Shown: positions 1-7,443 of the stretch, one piece after another | Position numbering within the stretch: position 1 is the first letter of the stretch | Layout of the letters: the number at the start of each line of letters is the position of its first letter | DNA from: Pseudomonas sp. DY-1 | GTDB lineage: Bacteria > Pseudomonadota > Gammaproteobacteria > Pseudomonadales > Pseudomonadaceae | Reading direction: 5' to 3' | Length of the DNA: 64,000 nucleotides | Assembly: GCF_003626975.1 (NCBI RefSeq) | Contig: NZ_CP032616.1 | Span: forward strand, 2,046,001-2,110,000 | Made by a program: the position numbers and the translations under genes | The notes under the pieces: generated by a model | What the model was told of the DNA's origin: nothing | The model's database searches: none | Seen by the model: the letters and a program-made list of their open reading frames with translations, nothing else

Positions 1-303
1 AAAACGCGGCATGGAGCCCCTGTTGGCCCCGTCCCAAGCAGGACACTAGTCAAGCACCTCCAAAGTTGGCTCGCGGCTCTTGAAGGCGAGCATGAAGACG
101 AGGCATGCAGCAGCTCAAAAGCTCATATAACGAAGCAACTGAAAAGACTTAAGTGCCCCCACGATCCAACTGCTGACTTCAAAACACTGCTAAGAATGCT
201 AATTGATCGACTGTATGAGGAAAGGGCTAGGTGGGGGATAGACGAGGCCGAAGAGGACGCTCGCGAGGCTGCGGAATACGCGGCCAATCCAGACCTATTG
301 TAG
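1..303 (+). CDS. Hypothetical protein, 5' end cut by window edge
   Basis: The reading frame is open from base 1 to a TAG at 301-303, giving at least 100 residues. The start lies outside the window. The product is charged, with a Lys/Arg-rich middle and an acidic, Ala/Glu-rich C-terminus that looks helical. I do not recognise a family. Base composition is less GC-rich than the core genes, and the position in the phage-derived block suggests a phage or island gene. Confidence 0.55.
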   Translation, partial: KTRHGAPVGPVPSRTLVKHLQSWLAALEGEHEDEACSSSKAHITKQLKRLKCPHDPTADFKTLLRMLIDRLYEERARWGIDEAEEDAREAAEYAANPDLL

Positions 304-346
304 AGATTGATGGCCCTGATCTGAGACCTTCGCGTCAGCAGGACAG

Positions 347-475
347 TTATTGGCACGCCTGCTGCGCCGCCACCAGCTCCCGCTCGTAGCCGAGCCGTTG
401 CCGCCCAACCACCAGCAGCGATTTCACCTTCACCTGCCGGCTGTCATTCTTCTTCGGGCCGGATCGAGCGGGCAT
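347..475 (-). CDS. Small hypothetical basic protein (42 aa)
   Basis: ATG at 475-473 is preceded by a purine-rich GAAGGGAA stretch, and the frame ends at TAA 349-347. The product is very basic (MPARSGPKKNDSRQ at the N-terminus, then a short hydrophobic segment and a Gln/Ala-rich end). It starts 10 bases after the stop of the 93-residue gene upstream on the same strand, so the two probably share a transcript. No family is recognised. Support rests on start signal, spacing and phage context only. Confidence 0.4.
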   Translation of the reverse strand: MPARSGPKKNDSRQVKVKSLLVVGRQRLGYERELVAAQQACQ

Positions 476-485
476 TTCCCTTCGT

Positions 486-767
486 CTACTTTAGGGCGCT
501 GCTCTCCTCCACTGCGAGCAGCAGCGGGACCTCCTCTCCCCTTAAAGCGCGAATCTCGACCAGGAGCTGGTCGACTGTCTCCTCGAGCGGCTCTTTCCCC
601 GTTAACGATTGCTTTGCGATCCCGGTGATCCACCAGCTCTCCCCCGTTGCCGGGTTGTCTATCGCTGCGCCTACTACTCCGTCCGACGCAAATGAGCACT
701 TGACGATGTGTCCAGGCAGAAGCGCGGAAAGCCTTCCTTGCAACCGGCTGTCCAGTTTGGTTCTCAT
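486..767 (-). CDS. Hypothetical phage-associated protein (93 aa)
   Basis: The start at 767 has a GGAG ribosome-binding site nine bases upstream. The product has a globular core (DNPATGESWWITGIA around residues 37-51) followed by an acidic helical C-terminus. No signal peptide or membrane segment is visible and I do not recognise the family. The composition looks like a real gene rather than a shadow frame, and it is followed closely by a 42-residue frame on the same strand. Confidence 0.55.
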   Translation of the reverse strand: MRTKLDSRLQGRLSALLPGHIVKCSFASDGVVGAAIDNPATGESWWITGIAKQSLTGKEPLEETVDQLLVEIRALRGEEVPLLLAVEESSALK

Positions 768-1285
768 GGGATCACTCCAAGGCAGGGCCGGTCAGTTCCA
801 TGACCATTCGAGAGATTGATTTAACTCCGCACGCCCTGGAACGTCCGTTCGATACCGTACCTATCGACGCTTTTCTAGGTCTTCCAGCTGGCATCAACAA
901 CGCCGGAACGACTCTCCGGAGCTACTGGATCCAGTGGACGTGGTGCTGACTGAATAGCCCCAGCCATCCACCTGTCACCTACAAACGTGCAGGTATACAT
1001 ACAGACCTATGCTCCCCTTGTGCCCTTGCTCATGAGGGCACTGAGCCAGTCAGCTTTGAATCGGCCCAGCCCGAACCTGGCTGGCTCTTTTCGCTGGAAC
1101 ACTTCTGCCGCGGTACCTGCTCGCTATCGCGGCAATTTCTTGCATCTCATCGCGCACCCGAGCCGTACCGCTGGCCTGCCTTGAATCGGAGTATGCTGAA
1201 GGCGTCCCCTTAGAGGGACGAAGGCTGCGCATCTTCTGGGGAAGCCCCCTGACGCAGCCGCCCCATAAAGAACAAAAACACGACT
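768..1285. other. Long stretch without a well-supported gene
   Basis: About 520 bases with no convincing gene. The best candidate is a plus-strand frame from ATG 800 to TGA 947-949 (49 aa) that reads like real protein (residues such as AGINNAGTTLRSYWIQWTW), but it has no clear ribosome-binding site and no neighbour on its strand. It may be a remnant of a deleted phage gene. The rest shows only short hairpins. Confidence 0.4.
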
Positions 1286-1318
1286 GCCGCCATGCCCCTT
1301 CCCCATCGACATGGCGGC
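1286..1318 (-). terminator. Probable intrinsic terminator after the spanin genes
   Basis: A perfect 9-bp stem (GCCGCCATG / CATGGCGGC) encloses a 15-base loop. On the minus strand it lies just past the spanin stop codon and is followed by AGTCGTGTTTTTG. On the plus strand it is followed by TTTTCTG, so it could work both ways. Confidence 0.55.
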
Positions 1319-1326
1319 TTTTCTGT

Positions 1327-1737
1327 TCACCTTCCTCTCAATCGACCATAGGCAACTTCACAGGCCTTCCCCGCTGTTCCTCGCTCGTCGGCTTCGGCAG
1401 CATAGAATCCAGCAGCCTCTCCAATCCGGCCGAGCAGGTCGGCTCGCATTCGGGCCTCGACTTCGGCTGCCTGGCTGAGTTGGGCAGTAAAGGAATTGCC
1501 GCAGGCGCGACTCCTTCGCTCAGCCTCGTCGAATCGCTGCTGCAGCCGCTGGAGAGCATCGCCAGCCCGAGCAGCATCGACCCGAGCCACTTCCAATTTC
1601 CCTTCTGCTTCATTCCCCACCTCATCCACCGCCTTCTGGCGACGCTGTTCTTCAGTTCTGGACTGGGCATCGGCGCGCCGATCGCGCTCCGAGACCTCCA
1701 GCCGGTAAGCCGAAGGCGCCCGCCGGGCCGCCAGCAT
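1327..1737 (-). pseudogene. Truncated Rz-like inner-membrane spanin (DUF2514)
   Basis: The 136-residue frame matches the periplasmic coiled-coil part of DUF2514/Rz-type phage spanins: a long charged helix (EVSERDRRADAQ..., EEQRRQKAVDEV, LEVARVDAARAGDAL) and a C-terminal helical part ending YGRLRGR. Intact family members begin with a membrane-spanning helix. Here an in-frame TAG lies at 1755-1753, six codons before the first ATG, and the preceding gene stops 11 bases further on, so the anchor is missing. Without it the protein cannot link the inner membrane to its Rz1 partner. I infer a deletion remnant. The nested Rz1-like frame is listed separately. Confidence 0.6.
1338..1613 (-). CDS. Rz1-like lipoprotein nested in the spanin frame
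   Basis: This frame lies in a different register inside the Rz-like frame. From the ATG at 1613 (behind GGTGGGGA) it encodes 91 residues. The N-terminus has Lys residues, a hydrophobic stretch (LGSMLLGLAMLSSGC) and Cys 24, so it resembles a type II lipoprotein signal. The -3 residue is Ser rather than the usual Leu, which weakens the lipobox. The mature part contains scattered prolines, as in Rz1 outer-membrane spanin subunits. Nested Rz/Rz1 genes are well known in phages. It seems intact although its Rz partner is truncated. Confidence 0.5.
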   Translation of the reverse strand: MKQKGNWKWLGSMLLGLAMLSSGCSSDSTRLSEGVAPAAIPLLPNSARQPKSRPECEPTCSAGLERLLDSMLPKPTSEEQRGRPVKLPMVD

Positions 1738-1766
1738 GGACCGGGAAGAAGCCTAGTGCGCAGACA

Positions 1767-2063
1767 TCAATCGTCCTCGCACTTCACCTCTTTCTTGTAC
1801 TCATCACGCTTGGCTTCGACCTTGACCCGGCAGGGGCCGTCCCAGTACTCGTCCTTCCACTCTCCACGAGGCCAGGTTCGACCACGCCCATCCGGGCACT
1901 TGACCTCCAGCTTGTAATCGCCCTTGTCCGAGACCTCTTTGACGCGACACGGGCCATCTCGGTACTCGTCCTCCCACTTATCGCCGGCAATGACCTGACC
2001 AGGCTGGCTGGCAACGGAGGAGAACAACAAGAACGCGACCAGGAATGGCAGTACGCGCATCAC
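1767..2063 (-). CDS. Secreted hypothetical protein with two tandem repeats (98 aa)
   Basis: The N-terminus (MMRVLPFLVAFLLFSSVASQ) is a clear signal peptide, so the product is probably periplasmic or secreted. The mature protein is two copies of a roughly 33-residue unit with the pattern W-x-DEY-x-DGPCRVK ... Y-K-x-EVKC. Each unit has two cysteines that could form a disulfide. It is highly charged and closes with an acidic tail. It lies just upstream of the truncated spanin gene on the same strand. I do not recognise a named family. Confidence 0.65.
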   Translation of the reverse strand: MMRVLPFLVAFLLFSSVASQPGQVIAGDKWEDEYRDGPCRVKEVSDKGDYKLEVKCPDGRGRTWPRGEWKDEYWDGPCRVKVEAKRDEYKKEVKCEDD

Positions 2064-2237
2064 GCAACCTCAGCATAGGGAAAGGAACAAGCCCCCGCCG
2101 AAGTCGCGGGAGCGCCAGATGCTCGTAAGACACTGGCGCAAGCGCTTTTGCTCAGCGCAGGTCAGTCAAGACGCCAAACAAACTATCCCACCCGCCAGCC
2201 GCACCAGCGGCACGGCATCGCTCGACCTGGAGAAAGC

Positions 2238-3326
2238 ATGACGCCATCCCACCAGATTCTGGTCGGGGATTGTCTGGAGCTGCTGCGCCAGATGCCCGAT
2301 CAGTCCGTGCACTGCTGCGTCACCAGCCCGCCCTACTTCGGCCTGCGCGACTACGGCGTGGATGGCCAGATCGGGCTGGAGGAAACCCCTGCCGAGTTCA
2401 TCACCAGGCTGGTTGAGGTGTTCCGCGAGGTGCGCCGGGTGCTGCGCGACGACGGCACCTGCTGGGTGAACATGGGAGACAGCTACGCCACTGGTGGCCG
2501 AGGTGGTGGCGGTTCGTACATGGCCGAGCGCGGGGACGGCGCTTGGAAGGGTCGGAGCAAGGCCTCCGGATGGCGATCAGCGCCAGCCGGGCTGAAGCAC
2601 AAGGACCTGATGGGCATGCCCTGGCGCCTTGCCTTCGCCCTGCAGGATGACGGCTGGTACCTGCGCCAGGACATCATCTGGCACAAGCCGAACCCCATGC
2701 CCGAGAGCATTCGGGACCGCTGCACCAAGGCTCATGAGTACCTGTTCCTGCTCAGCAAGTCGCGCCGCTACTACTTCGACCAAGCCGCGATATCCGAACC
2801 CCTGGCGCCAGCCTCGGTGGAGCGTCTGGCCCAGGAAGGCTGGGACGATCAGGAAGGCAGGGATCGGGTGCCGGGGAAAACCAACGGCGCCATGAAGGCC
2901 GTCGGCGGCAAGCGCAGCAAGCGATACAGCTTCGCCCGGGAAACGAAAGCCACGGCCGGCGAGCACGGCCAGAAGGGTCAGCACCGCCCCGACCGCCCCG
3001 ACATCGACTACAGCGACAAGCGCAACAAGCGCAGCGTCTGGTCGGTGGCCACCGTCGGATTTAAGGGAGCTCACTTCGCCACCTTCCCGCCCGACCTGAT
3101 CCGCCCCTGCATCCTGGCCGGCGCTCCGCGCGGAGGCCTCGTGCTTGATCCATTCGGCGGTGCCGGCACTACCGGCCTGGTGGCCATGCAGGAAGGCCGG
3201 CTCTCGGTCCTCTGCGAACTCAACCCCGGCTATGCCGAAATCGCGCGGGCGCGCCTGGCTACTGCCTGGATCGAGGGCGCCGCCCAGCTCGACATCTTCA
3301 ACGACTCCAAGAAGATCGCTAGATGA
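2238..3326 (+). CDS. Amino DNA methyltransferase (N4-cytosine/N6-adenine, phage type)
   Basis: It transfers a methyl group from S-adenosylmethionine to an exocyclic amino group of DNA. From the ATG at 2238 (behind GGAGAAAG) the protein has 362 residues. The catalytic motif IV, TSPPYFGLRDYG, is near the N-terminus, and the SAM-binding motif I, LDPFGGAGTTG, is near the C-terminus. That order is the beta class. SPPY is common in m4C enzymes but also occurs in m6A enzymes, so the product base is undecided. The middle, basic part probably reads the target. No restriction gene is beside it, so I read it as a solitary phage enzyme that masks phage DNA from host restriction. An upstream in-frame ATG exists but lacks a ribosome-binding site. 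Confidence 0.85.
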   Translation: MTPSHQILVGDCLELLRQMPDQSVHCCVTSPPYFGLRDYGVDGQIGLEETPAEFITRLVEVFREVRRVLRDDGTCWVNMGDSYATGGRGGGGSYMAERGDGAWKGRSKASGWRSAPAGLKHKDLMGMPWRLAFALQDDGWYLRQDIIWHKPNPMPESIRDRCTKAHEYLFLLSKSRRYYFDQAAISEPLAPASVERLAQEGWDDQEGRDRVPGKTNGAMKAVGGKRSKRYSFARETKATAGEHGQKGQHRPDRPDIDYSDKRNKRSVWSVATVGFKGAHFATFPPDLIRPCILAGAPRGGLVLDPFGGAGTTGLVAMQEGRLSVLCELNPGYAEIARARLATAWIEGAAQLDIFNDSKKIAR

Positions 3327-3552
3327 GCCTTGCAGCCCGGTCAGCCGTTATGACCGCTATTTCGCCGGTCCCTTGATAGCTGGCGATCCACCTCCTTGAT
3401 TCATCAACGTTGAACGACCAGCCGTTCTTCGACAGCAGCTCAAGGGCTGACCTGGTGACCTTGTATTCACCACAGGCAGGGCAAGCCAGCCATTCGTAGT
3501 CACCAGTAGATGCCCCCTGGCTCGCTTCTGAACCACAGATAAAGCACTTCAT
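3319..3552 (-). CDS. Small zinc-ribbon-like hypothetical protein (77 aa)
   Basis: ATG at 3552 follows a good GAGGAGG site. The N-terminus has two paired cysteines, CFICG at residues 3-7 and CPACG about 20 residues later, an arrangement that can bind one zinc ion. The remainder contains a Trp-rich segment (ESRRWIASYQG). It runs convergently into the methyltransferase gene, overlapping its 3' end by 8 bases, and divergently from the cytosine methyltransferase remnant. Function unknown. Small zinc proteins of this kind are common among phage accessory genes. Confidence 0.6.
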   Translation of the reverse strand: MKCFICGSEASQGASTGDYEWLACPACGEYKVTRSALELLSKNGWSFNVDESRRWIASYQGTGEIAVITADRAARLI

Positions 3553-3620
3553 CACGCCCCACCTCCTCTGCTGCAGGCCAATGAACTGTAGCCAATCCAA
3601 GCCAACAAGGAATAAGCAGC

Positions 3621-4830
3621 ATGACGGCATTCCAGCCCCTGCCGCTCCCACTGGAATGGGAGCTGTACGTCGACCTGTTTGCCGGCATCGGCGGCGCCAG
3701 CGATGGCGGTGCGAGCGTCTACAGGCATCCGGACATCGCGATCAACCACAACCCCACGGCGATTGCGATTCACCGCGCCAACCACCCGAACACCAAGCAC
3801 TTCATCACCGACGTGTTCGAGGTGGACCCGGTCGAAGCCACCGGCGGCCAGCCGGTGGGCATCCTCTGGGCCTCGCCGGACTGCCGGCACTTCAGCAAGG
3901 CCAAGGGCGGGAAGCCGGTCAACCGGAAGATCCGCAGCCTTGCATGGGTGGTGATCCAGTGGGCCCAGGCCACCCGGCCGCGCATGATCTTCCTGGAGAA
4001 CGTCGAGGAGTTTCAGGACTGGGGCCCGCTGGGTGAAGACCACAAACCGATCAAGAGCGAGCGTGGGCGCACCTTCAAGGCCTTCATTGCTGCCCTGGGC
4101 GAAGGCCTGCCGGCCGATCACCCGGACTTCGACGACATCCTGCAGGCCATCGGCAAGCACGTGACCGCCGCCGACCTGATGCGCGGCATGGGGTACAAAG
4201 TGGAGTGGCAGGTGCGGGTCGCGGCCAACGCCGGTACCCCCACCATCCGCAAGCGCCTGTTCCTGATCGCGCGCCGCGATGGCGAGCCCATCCTCTGGAC
4301 CAAGCCGAAGTTTCACCAGAACCCGGGCAAGGGCCAGCAGGGCTGGAGGCCAGTCTGGGAGTGCATCGACTTTTCCAACCTGGGCAAGTCGATCATCGAC
4401 GATCGCCTGGTCGCCAACTCCAACCGGCGCGTGGCCAAGGGCTTCTGGAAGCATGTGGTCGAGACGGACAAGCCTTTCATCGTACCGCTGGAGGATGGCT
4501 CCCTGGCGCCGTACCTGACGGAGTTCGCCAACACATCGAGCCAGCGAACCGGTCGACCTGGTGCTGATCGGCGACTACGTGCTAGTGGACTTCACCCTGC
4601 GGATGCTGAAAGCCCGCGAGCTGAAGATATCGATGGGGTTCCGCGAGGATTACATCATCGACCGCGGCCTGTTCGAAGACCCGGTGACCGGCGAGCTGCA
4701 GTGGAAAGGAATCTCGGAGGCCGACCAGATCAAGGGCATCGGCAATGCCGTCTGCCCCCAGGACCCGGCCGACCTGATCGAGTTGAACGCCGGCAAGCTG
4801 ATCAGGCTTTACCGCGCCCAGGCAGCCTGA
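3621..4830 (+). pseudogene. Cytosine-5 DNA methyltransferase, broken by internal deletion/frameshift
   Basis: The first part, from ATG 3621, carries the m5C methyltransferase motifs: SAM site DLFAGIGGASDGG, catalytic loop WASPDCRHFSKAKGG with the cysteine of motif IV, ENVEEF of motif VI and IRKRLFLIARR of motif VIII. After about residue 305 the frame runs into nonsense and is not related to the family. The correct C-terminus (motifs IX-X: VDFTLRMLKARELKISMGF, GNAVCPQDP) continues in the next frame and ends at TGA 4828-4830. The crossover is near 4520-4560. The two halves abut where family members carry the variable target-recognition domain, so I infer that this domain was deleted out of frame. 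Activity is unlikely. Confidence 0.8.
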
Positions 4831-4901
4831 GCCGAGAAATAACCTGACCGTCTCCTGTGGCCGGGTGTCTACCCAATAGGCGCCCACCACCGGAGACGGT
4901 C

Positions 4902-5189
4902 ATGAACAAGCCCACTCAACAGCACGCAGCCGGCCTAGAAATGGCCAAAGAGATCGTCACCACCGAAGGCATGTGCCTCGGAGACATCCCAGCCATGCTC
5001 GACACCCTCATCGCCGATTCCAGAGTTTCACCGCTGGGACGCCCGGCCTTGGACGAACTCCTCGACCTGGCAACCGAATTGAGGAAGGCGGGTGCCAGCA
5101 GTTCACAAGAACTGTATAGGACGGACTATTCCACGGGTCTGGGGCGCGCCTTGACCATGATCCTGGAGCGCATCAAGACACTCCAGTGA
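4902..5189 (+). CDS. Hypothetical phage protein (95 aa)
   Basis: The ATG at 4902 is preceded by GGAGACGGTC. The protein is probably helical and cytoplasmic, with no membrane segment. The N-terminal part contains AKEIVTTEGMCLGDIPAMLDTL and the C-terminal part a helix ending ALTMILERIKTLQ. I do not recognise the family. It follows the methyltransferase remnant on the same strand. Confidence 0.55.
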   Translation: MNKPTQQHAAGLEMAKEIVTTEGMCLGDIPAMLDTLIADSRVSPLGRPALDELLDLATELRKAGASSSQELYRTDYSTGLGRALTMILERIKTLQ

Positions 5190-5248
5190 GCTATCCCGGG
5201 CTCGCTGATCGGGGAGGCCTGGACGGCCGATCAGGTGCATGCGCAGAA

Positions 5249-5268
5249 TACTGTTCATTTATCCAGTA
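5249..5268 (+). promoter_or_regulatory. LexA (SOS) box
   Basis: TACTGTTCATTTATCCAGTA fits the gammaproteobacterial LexA pattern: CTG, ten bases, CAG, with TA on both flanks, and an AT-rich centre. It lies 6 bases before ATG 5275. A DNA-damage-controlled promoter for the small gene downstream is the natural reading. Confidence 0.8.
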
Positions 5269-5274
5269 TTCGCC

Positions 5275-5568
5275 ATGCACTTCGAAATCCAACGAATGCG
5301 CCACAAGGGCCGCGCCATGAAGAGGCGCCAAGACGTCAACGCCACCCCTATCCGAGGTGACGTCAGGATCGGATTGGCCAAGAACACCCCGATGGAGCGG
5401 CCAGCCCTGGCGGCATCGATCCAGGCTGAAGGTCGACTCCAGCCAGAGCTACCACCCCTCTACGACGTACAGGTGCACAGCCTCATCGGTGATTCCCTGG
5501 TGATCACCGGAACGGAGATCATCGACGGGGTGGCCTATGCGCAGTCGTGGCATTGCAGGGTGGTGTGA
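5275..5568 (+). CDS. Small hypothetical protein behind a LexA box (97 aa)
   Basis: The product has a basic N-terminus (MHFEIQRMRHKGRAMKRR) and a compact C-terminal part with PPLYDVQVHSLIGDSLVITG and ending YAQSWHCRVV, which looks like a small beta-rich domain. I know of no function. The start is uncertain. ATG 5239 would place the LexA box inside the gene. ATG 5275 lies directly after the box but has no Shine-Dalgarno. ATG 5317 has AAGGG seven bases upstream and would give 83 residues. Expression should rise on DNA damage if the box is used. Confidence 0.6.
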   Translation: MHFEIQRMRHKGRAMKRRQDVNATPIRGDVRIGLAKNTPMERPALAASIQAEGRLQPELPPLYDVQVHSLIGDSLVITGTEIIDGVAYAQSWHCRVV

Positions 5569-5585
5569 TAAGTCAACAAGATGAC

Positions 5586-6191
5586 TTAAGTTGATCTCCA
5601 GTTTGGCCACATTTCAGCCACTTTTTCCCACAAAGGAAGCTCGGCGTGAACATAGATTCGCGCCCAGGCCTCAAGGGCTGCTGTGTAAACGTCGAAATCA
5701 ACGTATTCATTTACGCCATCAATGATCTTTACCTTGTATTTTTTATCTTCACTTCGAACTACTTGGGTTGATACTTCTGGACGATTGTAATCAACAGAAA
5801 CATGCTTAACAGCAGTTCCAATCTGCCTGCACAATGCTATGGCAGGGCATACCCTCTGCACGGCCAGGCAAAATTTCTTTTTGTCATTGATGCTCTCGTC
5901 ACCTAAGCACATAGCTAGCTTTAGCTTCATGGCCGGATCGCTAAACTGCCAAATCCAATCACTCATATGCCATGCCGTAATAGCGCAGTTCATTGACTTG
6001 AAAATCCTTGCAGCGGGATTTTTATCTATGCACTGTATAACTTCCGCTATTTCCCAGCTAAGTTTTGAAAGCCAAGCAATCGAATGGCCGGATTGCATCA
6101 TCTTTTCAAGATCAATCTGCCCGTGGGTACTGGACTTCCGCTCCACATCATTACTCCTAACTAACAATTCCCCGAACCTACCCCACTCCAT
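5586..6191 (-). CDS. Hypothetical protein of an AT-richer cargo pair (201 aa)
   Basis: A 201-residue soluble-looking protein with no signal peptide. It has aromatic-rich helices (AWHMSDWIWQF near residue 75) and a C-terminal part with alternating charged and hydrophobic residues that could form a beta sheet (KKYKVKIIDGVNEYVDFDVYTAALEAW). It starts 12 bases after the DUF2971 gene, so the two are probably co-transcribed. Its codon use is clearly more AT-rich than the phage genes around it and it lies on the opposite strand, both signs of recent acquisition. I do not recognise the family. Confidence 0.65.
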   Translation of the reverse strand: MEWGRFGELLVRSNDVERKSSTHGQIDLEKMMQSGHSIAWLSKLSWEIAEVIQCIDKNPAARIFKSMNCAITAWHMSDWIWQFSDPAMKLKLAMCLGDESINDKKKFCLAVQRVCPAIALCRQIGTAVKHVSVDYNRPEVSTQVVRSEDKKYKVKIIDGVNEYVDFDVYTAALEAWARIYVHAELPLWEKVAEMWPNWRST

Positions 6192-6203
6192 GCCATAGCG
6201 CCA

Positions 6204-7058
6204 CTACGGCGAAGGGTGATGGGCTGATCTGCAGTCACACTCAGAGATCGGGCAGGCGCTCACCACCGGGCGCGGCCGATGAAAGTCTCTAATATTCAGT
6301 TGGTACTTTTTGGAATCTAATTGAGCCCTATAAATTTTGATCGCGTCTGACCGCCCCCTGTTTGCTTCCTGCACTGCCGATCTGAGTCTCTGGAAGTCAT
6401 CATCAGAGATCCGGCAGCCTGCAATGACACTTTTGATCAGAGACGGCTCAAACGCGAATACGCCAGCACCACCCTGATATCGAACAACTCGCTCCTCTTC
6501 CTCGTATCGCCACTCATCACTCTTGTATACAAAGAGCCTATCTATACTTTCTGGAGAAGCCCGCTCCCAAACATCAATGACTGGACGCTCCTTCACATAT
6601 TCAACCGGAAACGTGACCAGCCACTTAGGATCTGTGCCATCTTGACCTACCTGAAAGACTTCAGGCTCCTGAAACTCGACAACAAACCCCGTGTGATGTG
6701 CTGCGTAATGCGACCACATCAAAGTACTCCATGGAGTTCGAGTGAGAGAAAGTATTCCGACAGCGCTTAGAGTTTGCTCCTGAATACGCCCATCTCGAAA
6801 TGCAAAGTTAACCCGATTTATGGCTTTTTGATTAGCCTGAAGTCTTTTTGCGGGCGGTAAACCAGCCCACTCTACCCGCCGAAAAAAATCTGGCCGGGCC
6901 TTTGTCGGTGACTTTGTTTCCCTGTACACGGGATTACAGTCAAAAGGATCATTAAATCTTGAAGGCTCAGAAAACTTGATTTTGTTCTTTGTGTTGATAT
7001 CCAAAACCAAGTAACCGGAATCAAAGGAAACATACTTGTAGAGAAATCTGCCTGACAT
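6204..7058 (-). CDS. DUF2971 family protein (284 aa)
   Basis: The family is recognised by its N-terminal FLYKYVSFDSGYLVLDINTKNKIKFSEPSRFNDPFDCNP, here at residues 4-43, and the central SLTRTPWSTLMWSHYAAHHTGFVVEF. DUF2971 proteins are usually 250-320 residues and their biochemical role is not established as far as I know. They are frequent in mobile elements and near defence genes. It is the first gene of a two-gene minus-strand unit inserted between plus-strand phage genes, and it is AT-richer than them. A role in defence or superinfection exclusion is inference from context only. Confidence 0.75.
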   Translation of the reverse strand: MSGRFLYKYVSFDSGYLVLDINTKNKIKFSEPSRFNDPFDCNPVYRETKSPTKARPDFFRRVEWAGLPPAKRLQANQKAINRVNFAFRDGRIQEQTLSAVGILSLTRTPWSTLMWSHYAAHHTGFVVEFQEPEVFQVGQDGTDPKWLVTFPVEYVKERPVIDVWERASPESIDRLFVYKSDEWRYEEEERVVRYQGGAGVFAFEPSLIKSVIAGCRISDDDFQRLRSAVQEANRGRSDAIKIYRAQLDSKKYQLNIRDFHRPRPVVSACPISECDCRSAHHPSP

Positions 7059-7112
7059 CCTGAACCCTCATAACGGATGAAATAGTCAAATATAACCCAG
7101 GGAGGAATTTAT

Positions 7113-7307
7113 ATGCCCAGTTACTATCCCAAGGGCGGCCGCTGTTCTGCCTGCGCCAAGGCCCACGACGACTGCTCAGCCCTGCCCTTTCACGCCATGC
7201 CGGTTCACCGACGAGACGGAGCGGACGTGGTGGTCATCTGCAGCGAGTTCCGCCAGGCCAACCACGACGCCTCGCTGAAGGCTGGCGGAGGAAGAAACAG
7301 ACGATGA
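7113..7307 (+). CDS. Small Cys-containing phage protein (64 aa)
   Basis: The ATG at 7113 is preceded by GGGAGGAATTTAT. The N-terminal half has four cysteines or histidines in close spacing (CSACAKAHDDC), a possible metal site. The rest is basic and ends GGGRNRR. Its stop overlaps the start of the 29-residue frame that follows. Similar short genes are typical of the region upstream of an integrase in Pseudomonas phages. Function unknown. Confidence 0.6.
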   Translation: MPSYYPKGGRCSACAKAHDDCSALPFHAMPVHRRDGADVVVICSEFRQANHDASLKAGGGRNRR

Positions 7308-7393
7308 CCCCACCGATCTACTGCCGAGTCACCGGCAAGCGCACCAACGACTGCGACTGCTTCCGCTGCATCCCCGTTCCACCCAAGTCCTGA
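7304..7393 (+). CDS. Tiny Cys-rich protein (29 aa), translationally coupled
   Basis: ATG at 7304 overlaps the stop of the preceding gene (ATGA), the usual sign of coupled translation, and AGGAGGAA lies upstream inside the previous gene. The product has four cysteines at residues 7, 17, 19 and 22 (CRVTGKRTNDCDCFRC), which could bind one zinc ion, and a Pro-rich tail. No family is recognised. It was found by reading the overlap by eye. Confidence 0.5.
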   Translation: MTPPIYCRVTGKRTNDCDCFRCIPVPPKS

Positions 7394-7443
7394 TCCATCC
7401 CCTACCTACTCAGCTTGGCGATACACGCCAGGGAGGCCCCGTC

